A DNA stretch of 64,000 nt, from contig JAOZSR010000002.1 in the NCBI GenBank assembly GCA_029939575.1, positions 1-64,000 on the forward strand, read 5' to 3'. The translations under genes and the position numbers were made by a program. The notes under the pieces were generated by a model. It saw only the letters and a list, made by a program, of their open reading frames with translations, was not told the origin of the DNA and did no database searches. This DNA comes from Fidelibacterota bacterium (GTDB lineage Bacteria > Fidelibacterota > UBA2242 > JAOZSR01). Below, one piece after another: positions 24,908-35,138 of this stretch. Positions within the stretch are counted from its first letter, which is position 1. The number at the start of each line of letters is the position of its first letter.

Positions 24908-26152
24908 TTATTTTCGTTTTACATATTTATAAATTTTATCAGAACGGCGAATTATATTTTGAATTTTCATTGAAAAATAAACACCTTTTTCAGCAATAGT
25001 TACTTTCTTATCATCAATTCGTATTTCATCAATTACAGATTCCACAACTCCTGTTGTTGGACCAATAATCAAAATTTCATCACCCTTTTTTACTGAATTC
25101 GCTTCTGTAAAAACTTCACCAACTTTGATTTTCGAAAAATAATTAGTGATTTTTCCAACATATATTTTTTTCCTGGTAGCGACTGATCCATATTTATGAG
25201 ACCACTCACCTAATTTTTGTCCCAAGTAATAACCATCCCAAAATCCCCGGTTAAAAACAGAACTTAACCTTTTATTCCACTGATCAATTTTATCTTTAGT
25301 AAAATCATTATTAAAATAAGCAGTTAACGCCTCTTTATAACATTTTGTTACAGTTAATACATATTCTGGCGAACGAGCCCGTCCTTCAATTTTCAAAACA
25401 GTAACACCAGCATCAAGAATCTTATTTAAAAAATGAATTGTGCACAGATCCTTGGGTGACATAATATATTCATTATCAATTTCCAGTTCATTCCCGGTTT
25501 CAATATCAGTTACCCTGTAGGCTCTTCTACAAACCTGGAGACAAGCACCACGATTAGCAGAATAATTCATAGAATGAAGACTCAGATAACATTTCCCGGA
25601 AATGGCCATACACAAAGCACCATGAATAAACATTTCAATTTTGACCAAATTCCCAGACGGTCCGGTGATTTTTTCTTCTTTAATGGCCCTGGAAATTTGA
25701 CCAACCTGCTCCAAAGTTACTTCTCTCGCTAAAACAACTACATCAGCAAATTGGGCGAAAAATTTTACAGCTTCAATATTACTAATATTTGCCTGGGTTG
25801 ACATATGAATTTCAACATTTTTTGTAATTGCATAATTCAAAACAGCCATATCACTGGCAATAATTGCAGAAACATCACTCTTTTTTGCAGTATCAACTAT
25901 TTGTTTCATCAAATCCAAATCATTATTGTAAATGACGGTATTGAGGGTGAGATAACTTTTAATCTTTTCTTTTTTACAAATCAGGACAATTTCCTGCAAA
26001 TCATCTATTGTAAAATTTTGTGATGATTTTGAACGCATATTTAATCGTGAAATGCCAAAGTATACTGAATTGGCACCTGCTTGAATGGCAGCTCTTAAAG
26101 ATGAAAAAGAACCAACCGGAGCCATTATTTCTATTTCATTTTTACTAACCAT
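24908..26152 (-). CDS. peptidase U32 family protein, TrhP-like
   Basis: A 414-residue protein of the U32 family. It starts with the typical IMAPVGSFSSLRAAIQAGANS. It carries the cysteine motifs ISGKCYLSLHSMNYSANRGA and CLQVCRRAY (about 180-210) that in relatives bind an Fe-S cluster. A C-terminal beta-barrel domain follows from about 335 (YVGKITNYFSKIKVGEVF). By homology, TrhP/YegQ-type members hydroxylate uridine 34 of tRNA using prephenate-derived intermediates rather than cutting peptides. No partner is adjacent except the GT25 gene. Full length, ATG start. Confidence 0.83.
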   Translation of the reverse strand: MVSKNEIEIMAPVGSFSSLRAAIQAGANSVYFGISRLNMRSKSSQNFTIDDLQEIVLICKKEKIKSYLTLNTVIYNNDLDLMKQIVDTAKKSDVSAIIASDMAVLNYAITKNVEIHMSTQANISNIEAVKFFAQFADVVVLAREVTLEQVGQISRAIKEEKITGPSGNLVKIEMFIHGALCMAISGKCYLSLHSMNYSANRGACLQVCRRAYRVTDIETGNELEIDNEYIMSPKDLCTIHFLNKILDAGVTVLKIEGRARSPEYVLTVTKCYKEALTAYFNNDFTKDKIDQWNKRLSSVFNRGFWDGYYLGQKLGEWSHKYGSVATRKKIYVGKITNYFSKIKVGEVFTEANSVKKGDEILIIGPTTGVVESVIDEIRIDDKKVTIAEKGVYFSMKIQNIIRRSDKIYKYVKRK

Positions 26153-26438
26153 TTTCCTCTAACCAAAAATTTTAATTTCATTGAAAAATATACAATAAAA
26201 AAGATAGAATATAAAAAATAATTGACATATTTTTTATATAATGGCAAATATACAGGCTATTTCATACAATACAAACGCCTATAAGATAAATAAAAACAAT
26301 GATATTTCCCATGATTAAATCAACAAAACTACTATCAAAAAATAATTCAACAGTTTGTACGTTATTTGACTTGCATAAGGAAAGTGAAAAAATTAAATTT
26401 GTCTGCTATATGCATTAGATAGAAATTGAATCAGGAAT

Positions 26439-27761
26439 ATGTTAGAACAGTTACAAAATAGTTTTGGAAAAATAGTTAAAACTCTTCGTGGAGAAGGCAA
26501 AATTACGGAAAGCAATATCCGTGACAGGATGCGTGACGTCCGTCGCGCTTTGCTGGAAGCCGATGTAAATTATAAAGTAGTAAAAGATTTTATTAAGACT
26601 ACTGAAGAAAAAGCAATTGGTGTCAAAATCACTAAAAGCCTTTCTCCAGGTCAGGTAATTGTCAAAATTATAAACGATGAGTTAACTGCACTTCTTGGTA
26701 AACAGAAATACAATCTCAAAACCGCTTCAACCCCACCAACAATAATCCTGTTAACCGGACTCCAGGGATGTGGAAAAACTACATTTGCCGCGAAATTAGC
26801 CAACCATTTGAAAAAGCAAAATCATAAACCATTATTAGTTCCGGTAGATATTTATAGACCTGCAGCAGTGCAGCAATTAGAAATACTTGGAAAACAAATT
26901 GATACAGATGTTTATTCTGAAAAAAAGAAGGTCCTCAAAAGAATAAAAGGAGCTGTTAGTTTTGCACGGGAAAATAATCATGATACGATCATTGTAGATA
27001 CAGCAGGGCGTTTGCATATTGATGATAAAATGATGAAAGAACTGGTTAGCATAAAAAAAACATTTTCTCCGGACAATACTTTCTTTGTTGCTGACGGACT
27101 TACAGGGCAGGATGCAGTAAACACGGCAAAAGTCTTTGATGAACAGATTAATTTTGATGGAATAGTACTTACAAAAATGGATAGTGATGCCCGCGGTGGT
27201 GCAGCTTTATCCGTTGTAAAAGCCACAGGTAAACCAATAGCTTTTATTGGCATTGGCGAAAAACCGGAAGATCTTGAAATTTTTCATCCGGACCGCATAG
27301 CAAACAGAATTTTAGGCATGGGTGATATAGTTTCCCTGGTTGAAAAAGTACAGGAAACAGTAGATATAGAAGAAGCCCAAAAATTGGAAAAAAAACTTCG
27401 TAAAAATGAATTCACTTTAGAAGATTTTCTTTCTCAACTTAAACAGATGAAAAAACTTGGACCTTTAGAAAACATCATAGAAATGATGCCCGGTATGGGA
27501 AATAAATTTAAAAATATGCAAGTAGATAATAAAGAATTATCCCGTACAGAAGCGATAATTCACTCAATGACAAAAAAAGAACGAATAAAACCAAATATTA
27601 TAAATGGAAGTCGCAGGAAGAGAATAGCAAGAGGTAGTGGTACAAAAGTAAATGATGTAAACAGACTACTTAATCAATATAAACAATTAAATAAACTTAT
27701 GAAACGGATGGGTAAAATGAGGCTTCCGAAAAACCTGTCATCGTTAAAAATGGGTATTTAA
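26439..27761 (+). CDS. ffh: signal recognition particle protein Ffh
   Basis: A 440-residue SRP54 GTPase that binds signal sequences and 4.5S RNA for cotranslational targeting. The N domain is residues 1-95. The G domain has GLQGCGKTT (107-115), DTAGRLH (about 187-193) and TKMDSDARGGAAL (about 245-257). The M domain from about 296 has methionine-rich helices and the RNA-binding SRRKRIARGSG segment. It leads the conserved ffh-rpsP-khpA-rimM-trmD-rplS cluster. No 4.5S RNA gene was found nearby. Confidence 0.96.
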   Translation: MLEQLQNSFGKIVKTLRGEGKITESNIRDRMRDVRRALLEADVNYKVVKDFIKTTEEKAIGVKITKSLSPGQVIVKIINDELTALLGKQKYNLKTASTPPTIILLTGLQGCGKTTFAAKLANHLKKQNHKPLLVPVDIYRPAAVQQLEILGKQIDTDVYSEKKKVLKRIKGAVSFARENNHDTIIVDTAGRLHIDDKMMKELVSIKKTFSPDNTFFVADGLTGQDAVNTAKVFDEQINFDGIVLTKMDSDARGGAALSVVKATGKPIAFIGIGEKPEDLEIFHPDRIANRILGMGDIVSLVEKVQETVDIEEAQKLEKKLRKNEFTLEDFLSQLKQMKKLGPLENIIEMMPGMGNKFKNMQVDNKELSRTEAIIHSMTKKERIKPNIINGSRRKRIARGSGTKVNDVNRLLNQYKQLNKLMKRMGKMRLPKNLSSLKMGI

Positions 27762-27779
27762 AAAATAAAGGAGATATCT

Positions 27780-28229
27780 TTGGCAGTTAAAATTAGATTA
27801 CAAAGGTTGGGAAGGAAAAAGAAACCATTTTTCCGTATAATAGTAATTGATTCCAGGAAAAGAAGAGATGGAAGATACTTAGAAAAAATCGGATACTATG
27901 ATCCATTGACAAAACCAGCAACAGTAAAAATTGATAAAGAAAAGGTACTAGCCTGGCTAGAAAAAGGTGCCATTCCTTCTGATACAGTTTTTAATCTATT
28001 GCAAAAAGAAGGCATTGCCCTTGAATGGCATCTTATCAGGAATAAAGTTGGCGAAAAAAGTCGTAATATTGAATTACAAAAATGGGAATTAGCCAAAAAA
28101 GAACGTGAGACAAAAAGTACAGAAACACCTGTAGAAGAAAAAATAGAAAAAACAGAAGAGCCTAAAAAAGAAGATAAAACTGTAGAGAATACTAAACCGG
28201 CTGAAACAGAAGAATCTAAATCAAAATAA
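27780..28229 (+). CDS. rpsP: 30S ribosomal protein S16
   Basis: A 149-residue S16. The first about 85 residues are the standard domain (VKIRLQRLGRKKKPFFRIIV, then SRKRRDGRYLEKIGYYDP). A highly charged Lys/Glu/Thr extension of about 55 residues follows, longer than in most bacteria. TTG start at 27780 with AAGGAG 7 bases upstream; no ATG is available that would retain the N-terminus. It is 18 bases after ffh. The charged tail is seen in several FCB-group lineages and is presumably disordered. Confidence 0.95.
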   Translation: MAVKIRLQRLGRKKKPFFRIIVIDSRKRRDGRYLEKIGYYDPLTKPATVKIDKEKVLAWLEKGAIPSDTVFNLLQKEGIALEWHLIRNKVGEKSRNIELQKWELAKKERETKSTETPVEEKIEKTEEPKKEDKTVENTKPAETEESKSK

Positions 28230-28305
28230 TTTAGAAAAGATTTTGATGACCTGTCAATTTTAAATATTACTACTATTTATTAAATTTTTCTTTAAATTAG
28301 TAGGC

Positions 28306-28333
28306 TTGACTTTTGGAAAAAACGTGTTTTATT
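28306..28333 (+). promoter_or_regulatory. possible internal promoter for khpA-rimM-trmD-rplS
   Basis: TTGACT (28306-28311), 16-base spacer, TTTATT (28328-28333), in the 130-base gap between rpsP and khpA. An AT-rich imperfect inverted repeat (about 28271-28304, ends CTACTA / TAGTAG) lies just upstream. The -10 match is weak. Confidence 0.35.
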
Positions 28334-28359
28334 GAAATCAGTTATAAAGGAGAATCAGA

Positions 28360-28593
28360 ATGCAAGAATTCATTGAATTTATCGTCAAAAAATTAGTTGA
28401 CAATCCGGATGAAGTAAAAGTAACTCAGGTTGATAGTGAAAAAACTATTATTCTTGAACTTCAGGTTAAAGAAGGTGATCTTGGTAAAGTTATCGGTAAA
28501 AAAGGTCGAACAGCAAAATCTATAAGAACTCTGTTAACTGCAGCTGCAGCTAAACAAGGACAAAAAAGAGCGATTCTGGAAATTATAGAGTAG
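28360..28593 (+). CDS. khpA: KhpA, KH-domain RNA-binding protein
   Basis: A 77-residue single KH domain with the RNA-binding loop IGKKGRTAKSIRTLL (GKKG near residues 47-50). In other bacteria KhpA pairs with KhpB/Jag in small-RNA and cell-division related RNA binding. It has AAGGAGA before the ATG. It sits in the usual place between rpsP and rimM, and its stop is 3 bases from the rimM start codon. Confidence 0.92.
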   Translation: MQEFIEFIVKKLVDNPDEVKVTQVDSEKTIILELQVKEGDLGKVIGKKGRTAKSIRTLLTAAAAKQGQKRAILEIIE

Positions 28594-28596
28594 TAT

Positions 28597-29106
28597 TTGA
28601 AAACACGAGAAAGCAAACTGGTTCCAATTGGCTCAGTATCCAAACCACATGGAATAAAAGGTGAACTGGTTGTTGCACTCAATTATTCTGACATTGAGAT
28701 TGATAAAAATTTAAGGATAATATGGTTGGGAGATTCACCTAACCACATTCATCCCTGGAAAATTGAAACTTATCGTTTAGGTGAAAAACGAATTTTTTTG
28801 AAATTGCGAGATGTAAATTCTTTAGAGGAAGCCAAATATTTAGAAGAAATTAAAGTTTTTTTACCCCAAAATTTAATTCAACATACTGCTTTTTCGGAAA
28901 TTCTAAATTTTACTGTTTTTGATTCTAAAACTCAGAAACAAGTCGGAATTGTTAAGAGTATTGATCTTACTAATCCACAAATTCTCATGTTAATCGAAAC
29001 TGGTAAAAATGAATTAATGCTGCCCATAGTTGATGAATTTGTAAAAGAAATAGATCAAGCAAAAAAAAGAATATCAGTTGAATTAATTGAAGGCTTTGGT
29101 ATTTAA
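28597..29106 (+). CDS. rimM: ribosome maturation factor RimM
   Basis: A 169-residue 16S rRNA processing protein that helps assemble the 30S head together with S19. The N-terminal domain shows IGSVSKPHGIKGELVV (about 10-25). A C-terminal PRC-barrel is present (about 100-169, VGIVKSIDLTNPQILMLIE, MLPIVDEFVKEID). TTG start, 3 bases after khpA. Its last base is shared with the trmD ATG region (stop TAATG), so translation is coupled. Confidence 0.93.
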   Translation: MKTRESKLVPIGSVSKPHGIKGELVVALNYSDIEIDKNLRIIWLGDSPNHIHPWKIETYRLGEKRIFLKLRDVNSLEEAKYLEEIKVFLPQNLIQHTAFSEILNFTVFDSKTQKQVGIVKSIDLTNPQILMLIETGKNELMLPIVDEFVKEIDQAKKRISVELIEGFGI

Positions 29107-29831
29107 TGAATATTTATGTAGTAACAGCATTTCCAGATATGATTAAATCATGTGTTGGAGAAAGTATGTTTAAAAAGGCAGCAACCAAAGCTGGCGTTAA
29201 TTACAATATTTGGAACCTTAGAGACTTTACAAAAGATAAACATCGCCAGATTGATGACACTCCTTATGGCGGAGGTGCGGGAATGGTGTTAAAACCGGAA
29301 CCTTTCTTTCGCGCTTATGACAAGCTCACTGATGAATTGAATAATGCAAAACAGCGTATTATTTTTCCATCTCCACAGGGCAAAACATTTGACCATGAGA
29401 CAGCAGTAACGCTTTCTAAAGAAAAAAACCTGGTGTTTTTTTGTGGTCACTATAAAGGTGTTGACGAAAGAGTGATTGAAGAATTAGTTACTGATGAAAT
29501 TAGCATTGGTGATTTTGTGTTAACAGGTGGCGAATTACCATCATTAATGATGATAGATGCAATCATCAGACATATTCCTGGTGTATTGCACACTTATGAA
29601 TCTGCACAAACAGATTCATTTGCCGATGAATTACTTGAAGGTCCCATTTATACAAAGCCGGATGTATATAGGAATCTGAAAGTACCGGAAATATTATTTT
29701 CCGGGCATCATGCAAATATCGCTGATTGGAGATTTGAACAGCGATTAAAAAGAACCAAAGAAAGAAGAAAAGATTTGTTAAAAGAGAAAACAAAAAAAAC
29801 TATAAATGATCTTGGAGGAAATAATGGATAA
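29106..29831 (+). CDS. trmD: tRNA (guanine-N1)-methyltransferase TrmD
   Basis: A 241-residue SPOUT methyltransferase that makes m1G37 in tRNAs. The hallmark motifs are present: [17 protein letters not shown] (about 56-72), [14 protein letters not shown] (about 115-128) and the knotted SAM site [20 protein letters not shown] (about 137-156). The last 8 bases overlap rplS. Normal length. Confidence 0.96.
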   Translation: MNIYVVTAFPDMIKSCVGESMFKKAATKAGVNYNIWNLRDFTKDKHRQIDDTPYGGGAGMVLKPEPFFRAYDKLTDELNNAKQRIIFPSPQGKTFDHETAVTLSKEKNLVFFCGHYKGVDERVIEELVTDEISIGDFVLTGGELPSLMMIDAIIRHIPGVLHTYESAQTDSFADELLEGPIYTKPDVYRNLKVPEILFSGHHANIADWRFEQRLKRTKERRKDLLKEKTKKTINDLGGNNG

Positions 29832-30171
29832 ATTGGCTGCTGCAGTAGCGGATCAGTTAAAAACAGACATTCCTGAATTCAAAGCTGGAGATACAGTAAC
29901 CGTTGATTATAAAATTATCGAGGGTACCAGAGAAAGAATCCAGCAGTTTCAAGGAGTTGTAATCGCCCGAAAAGGTGGCGGAATTAGCGAAAATTTTACT
30001 GTTAGAAAAATTTCAAATGGTGTTGGTGTAGAAAGAATTTTTCCAATTCACTCACCAAAAATTAAAAAAATTGTACGAGTTTCCATTGGAAAAGTTCGTA
30101 GAGCAAAACTCTATTATTTAAGAAAAATTAAAGGTAAAGCCGCCAGAATTAAAACCAAAACACCAAAATAG
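29824..30171 (+). CDS. rplS: 50S ribosomal protein L19
   Basis: A 115-residue L19 with the standard features [20 protein letters not shown] and [19 protein letters not shown], then [16 protein letters not shown] at 29824 is used because GGAGG lies 7 bases upstream and it gives the usual N-terminus. It overlaps the trmD end by 8 bases. It closes the ffh-rplS cluster and is followed by a clear terminator. Confidence 0.95.
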   Translation: MDKLAAAVADQLKTDIPEFKAGDTVTVDYKIIEGTRERIQQFQGVVIARKGGGISENFTVRKISNGVGVERIFPIHSPKIKKIVRVSIGKVRRAKLYYLRKIKGKAARIKTKTPK

Positions 30172-30230
30172 AATATCTTAAGACTCAAACATATTTTAAA
30201 TATTCATATAATAGGGTAATTACAAATTTA

Positions 30231-30259
30231 AATGCCACCTTACTGGTGGCATTTTTTTT
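30231..30259 (+). terminator. rho-independent terminator after rplS
   Basis: AATGCCACC (30231-30239) and GGTGGCATT (30245-30253) form a 9-bp stem with a 5-base loop, followed by an unbroken T-run. It lies 60 bases past the rplS stop. Confidence 0.88.
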
Positions 30260-30302
30260 ATACAAAGATAATGCAAGTCTTGTATTAAATATTAAAAATA
30301 AA

Positions 30303-30334
30303 TTGTGACAAGCCTATATGACTTTATGTCACAA
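30303..30334. promoter_or_regulatory. inverted repeat upstream of groESL
   Basis: TTGTGACA (30303-30310) and TGTCACAA (30327-30334) are perfect 8-base inverted arms separated by 16 bases, about 120 bases upstream of groES. The common CIRCE element (TTAGCACTC / GAGTGCTAA) is not present in this 280-base region. The repeat may be an operator for a different heat-shock regulator. Confidence 0.35.
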
Positions 30335-30453
30335 ATCTTTTCTGGCATACCATTTGTTCAAGTTGTGCCGCTTTATAAAAATTTAACAAAGAATTTATTA
30401 AAAACTGAAAGTAATGGTAATTTAAAATTACTTTATTGAAAGGAGAAACAAAT

Positions 30454-30738
30454 ATGGCTATTAAACCTTTAGCAGACCGAGTACTTGTGAAACCTGCAAT
30501 TGCAGAAGAAAAAACTAGCGGTGGAATAATATTACCTGACTCAGCAAAAGAAAAACCACAAGAGGGAACCATTGTGGCTGCAGGACCTGGGAAAATTTCT
30601 GAAGCTGGAAACAAAATTCCAATGGAAGTTAAAGTAGGAGATAAAGTTCTTTATGGTAAATATTCAGGAACAGAAGTTACTGTTGCTGGTGAAGAACAAT
30701 TAATTATGCGAGAAAGTGATATTCTGGCTATACTATAA
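30454..30738 (+). CDS. groES: co-chaperonin GroES
   Basis: A 94-residue Cpn10 that caps the GroEL chamber. It shows [20 protein letters not shown] at the N-terminus, the mobile loop ([16 protein letters not shown]) and [15 protein letters not shown] at 30454 is used because AAGGAG lies about 9 bases upstream and it gives the standard start. groEL follows after 26 bases. Confidence 0.96.
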   Translation: MAIKPLADRVLVKPAIAEEKTSGGIILPDSAKEKPQEGTIVAAGPGKISEAGNKIPMEVKVGDKVLYGKYSGTEVTVAGEEQLIMRESDILAIL

Positions 30739-30746
30739 GTCAGTAA

Positions 30747-32414
<1,668 letters not shown>

Positions 32415-32436
32415 TCAATATATTTACCATATTTTT

Positions 32437-32466
32437 AAAAACCCCGGTTATTTGGCCGGGGTTTTT
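32437..32466. terminator. bidirectional terminator groEL / pepF
   Basis: AAAAACCCCGG (32437-32447) pairs with CCGGGGTTTTT (32456-32466), 8-base loop, A-run on the left and T-run on the right, between convergent groEL and the peptidase gene. Confidence 0.88.
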
Positions 32467-32501
32467 ATTTTTAAATTTATTACTACTTTTTAATTTTATG
32501 T

Positions 32502-34391
32502 TTATAAATTATTTACTTCTTTTTCTAATAATTCTACTAACCTGTCGAAATGTTTTACAACATTCATAATTGTTTCCGATTGAGTTAAATCAACCCCACT
32601 ATCCAATAATTGGTTCATAGGATAATCACTTCCACCTGATTTTAATAAATTAAGATATTTTCCCCTGGTCTTGCGTTTTGTCAACGGAGAACCTTTTATA
32701 ACTTCATTGTATAATTTTGCAGAGGAAACAAAACAGGTTGCATATTGATAAACATAATATGGAGCCCTGTAAAAATGGCCGATTCTGGCCCAGACAGTAT
32801 TTAACAAATCATTTTCCTCAACAGTATCACCATAATATGTATTATTCAACTCCTTCATTATATTATTCAGGACTGTAGCAGTGATTGGTTTTCCCTTTTC
32901 AACCAATTCATGAACCTGTAATTCAAAATCTGCTAATAAAGTCTGGAAATATAAGGTTCCGGTAATATTTCGAATTGCCTGCTGTAACAATGCAATTCTT
33001 TCTTTTGGATTATCTGTTTTTTCGAGTAAATACTCAAGTAGCAATTGTTCATTAAAAGTTGATGCAACTTCTGCAACAAAAATTGTATAAGAATGTATCG
33101 CAAATGGTTGATTTGAATTAGATAAAGTTGTGTGCATTGTATGACCTAATTCATGTGCTAATGTAAATACATCTCCCAGTGTTTCATTATAATTCATTAA
33201 CATATAGGGATGTACTCCATAAACATCTGCAGAATATGCTCCAGACCGTTTTCCTTCATTTTCATAGACATCAAGCCATCCACCTTTAATTGCTTGTTTC
33301 ATTTTTTCCTGGTATGCTTTTCCCAGAGGCTCCACAGATTCCAAAATCCACTCAAGTGCAGTTTCATAAGAATATTTCTTATCAAAGTCAGTAATTGGTA
33401 CAGAACCATCATAAGAATAATATTTATCTAACTTTAATATTTTTTTACGCAGTCTGTTATACTTTTTTAAAGGCTCTGTATTATCTTTTACTGTTTTAAT
33501 TAAATTTTTATAAACTTCTACAGGAATATTATTACCATCTAAAGCAGCTTCTAATGTGCTATTGTAATCACGTGCTTGTGCTGATGCCCAATCTCTCTGA
33601 CAAATAGCATTATAAACTGCTGCATAAGTATTCTCTTGTTTTTTATAAACCTGGTAATGGTTTTCAAATACAAGTTTTCGGTCTTCCTGATTTCTGTTGG
33701 TAGCCAGAATCATTCCATAATTCCCATTAGTTACTTTGACTTCAGAGCCATCAGATAACTTAACTGTTGGAAAATCAATATCAGAAGTTGATAATTCTGT
33801 GTATATTGAATTTGGTGTTCCATTAAATTGGGAAAAAAAGGAAATTAATTTTTCTTTATCTTCATCTAAAACATGTTTTTGCTGACGATATAAATCTTCC
33901 ATTCCAAAGCGATATGGATCATAACTTTTGTCTTTTATCCATTTTTCCATCGTCTCCCAGGGTATTTGTAATATTTCAGGATTAATCCAGGCAGTTGCAG
34001 TACCAAATCCTGAGAATAAAAGGCTCACTTTTTGGAGGTGAGCAGAAATCTCCTGATTTCTGGTATCAGTATCCCTCATTAATTGTGGGTAACGATAAAC
34101 CCGATAAGATAAAATACCAAGTTCATCTTGTAATTTTAAAGCATTCAATAAGTTTTTCGGTGATTTTCCAAGAGTTCCTTTTAATTTAACAATTTCATCC
34201 ATCTTCTTTTCCAAAGAGACCAGGCCTTCCTCCCAGGCATCCCAATCTGAATAAATATCAGAAAAATTCCATTTATATTTAGCTGGAATTTCATGCCGGT
34301 TCATGGTTTCTGGTTTTTGAGCAAAAAGACTTGTTGAAATTAACATCACAAAAAAAACGGGAAATAAGACTCGCCAAAATTTTACATTCAT
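32502..34391 (-). CDS. pepF: oligoendopeptidase F (M3 family) with signal peptide
   Basis: A 629-residue zinc metallopeptidase of family M3. The HEXXH site is in TLAHELGHTMH near residue 415, with the downstream glutamate ligand in VAEVASTFNEQLL. PepF family blocks FQTLLADFELQVHE and YVYQYATCFVSSAKLY follow. The N-terminus is an evident Sec signal (residues 1-25, FWRVLFPVFFVMLISTSLFA), so the enzyme is exported; typical PepF is cytosolic. ATG at 34391 is preferred (AAGG 6 bases upstream) over 34397. It probably degrades imported or periplasmic oligopeptides. Single gene. Confidence 0.87.
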   Translation of the reverse strand: MNVKFWRVLFPVFFVMLISTSLFAQKPETMNRHEIPAKYKWNFSDIYSDWDAWEEGLVSLEKKMDEIVKLKGTLGKSPKNLLNALKLQDELGILSYRVYRYPQLMRDTDTRNQEISAHLQKVSLLFSGFGTATAWINPEILQIPWETMEKWIKDKSYDPYRFGMEDLYRQQKHVLDEDKEKLISFFSQFNGTPNSIYTELSTSDIDFPTVKLSDGSEVKVTNGNYGMILATNRNQEDRKLVFENHYQVYKKQENTYAAVYNAICQRDWASAQARDYNSTLEAALDGNNIPVEVYKNLIKTVKDNTEPLKKYNRLRKKILKLDKYYSYDGSVPITDFDKKYSYETALEWILESVEPLGKAYQEKMKQAIKGGWLDVYENEGKRSGAYSADVYGVHPYMLMNYNETLGDVFTLAHELGHTMHTTLSNSNQPFAIHSYTIFVAEVASTFNEQLLLEYLLEKTDNPKERIALLQQAIRNITGTLYFQTLLADFELQVHELVEKGKPITATVLNNIMKELNNTYYGDTVEENDLLNTVWARIGHFYRAPYYVYQYATCFVSSAKLYNEVIKGSPLTKRKTRGKYLNLLKSGGSDYPMNQLLDSGVDLTQSETIMNVVKHFDRLVELLEKEVNNL

Positions 34392-34598
34392 AATCATCCT
34401 TTCAATGTTTTAATTATTATTCTTCATACATAAGATTATTTGGATACATTTACATCTAAAAAGTTGTCAAAAACAATAATTTTTTATCATGGAAATTTGT
34501 TTCATTATTTCTAAAATTAACTATTACCCTTCTCTTCCTTCTTGTCTTTTATTAAATAATAAATTAACTTTCAAAAATTATGAAAGGAAAGACATCTT

Positions 34599-35135
34599 AT
34601 GGAATTGACAAAAAAAGCCACAGAATTATTAAAACTACAAAATTATGCACCCAAAACTCAAATAGAAGGTGTAAAAATTATAAAATTAAAACGGTTTAAT
34701 GATGATGGTGGCTCATTTACCGAACTTGCACGAATGGATAATGGAATGTTTCAGGAATTACCAGACATTGAAATAAAACAGATTAATTATAGTGAAATGG
34801 ATATCAATTCAATAAAAGCCTTTCACCTTCATAAAAAACAATCTGATATTTGGTTTGTACCTCATAGTGAAAAAATATTATTAACTCTGATTGATTTACG
34901 AAAATCCTCTTCAACAAAAGATAAATATATGCGAATTGTTATGGGAGATTCCAATTCGTTCCTGGTTTATATTCCACCCGGAGTTGCACACGGATGTAAA
35001 AATATTTCGAATAAAATTGCCCGAATAATTTATTTTAATGACCAACATTTTTCTGCTGACCCCGATAAATGTGATGAGGGAAGACTTCCCTGGGATTATT
35101 TAGGAAAAGAGATCTGGGATATCACGAAAGAATAA
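34599..35135 (+). CDS. RmlC-like cupin (dTDP-sugar 3,5-epimerase family)
   Basis: A 178-residue cupin related to dTDP-4-dehydrorhamnose 3,5-epimerase. It shows EGVKIIKLKRFNDDGGSFTE (about 23-42), the epimerase-like KAFHLHKKQSDIWFVPH (His near residues 85-87), and YIPPGVAHGCKNIS (about 126-139). No rmlA, rmlB or rmlD gene is adjacent, so the dTDP-rhamnose assignment is by family only. AAAGGAAAG precedes the ATG. It ends 3 bases before the end of the convergent response-regulator gene. Confidence 0.75.
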   Translation: MELTKKATELLKLQNYAPKTQIEGVKIIKLKRFNDDGGSFTELARMDNGMFQELPDIEIKQINYSEMDINSIKAFHLHKKQSDIWFVPHSEKILLTLIDLRKSSSTKDKYMRIVMGDSNSFLVYIPPGVAHGCKNISNKIARIIYFNDQHFSADPDKCDEGRLPWDYLGKEIWDITKE

Positions 35136-35138
35136 ATA

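Noticed and set aside
26222-26242. TTGACA and TATAAT words upstream of ffh
   Set aside because: The two hexamers are only 9 bases apart, so they cannot form one sigma-70 promoter.
26311-26418. 35-codon ORF upstream of ffh (starts MIKSTKLLSK)
   Set aside because: No ribosome site, no recognisable motif, and AT-rich composition; it more likely lies in the ffh leader or promoter region.
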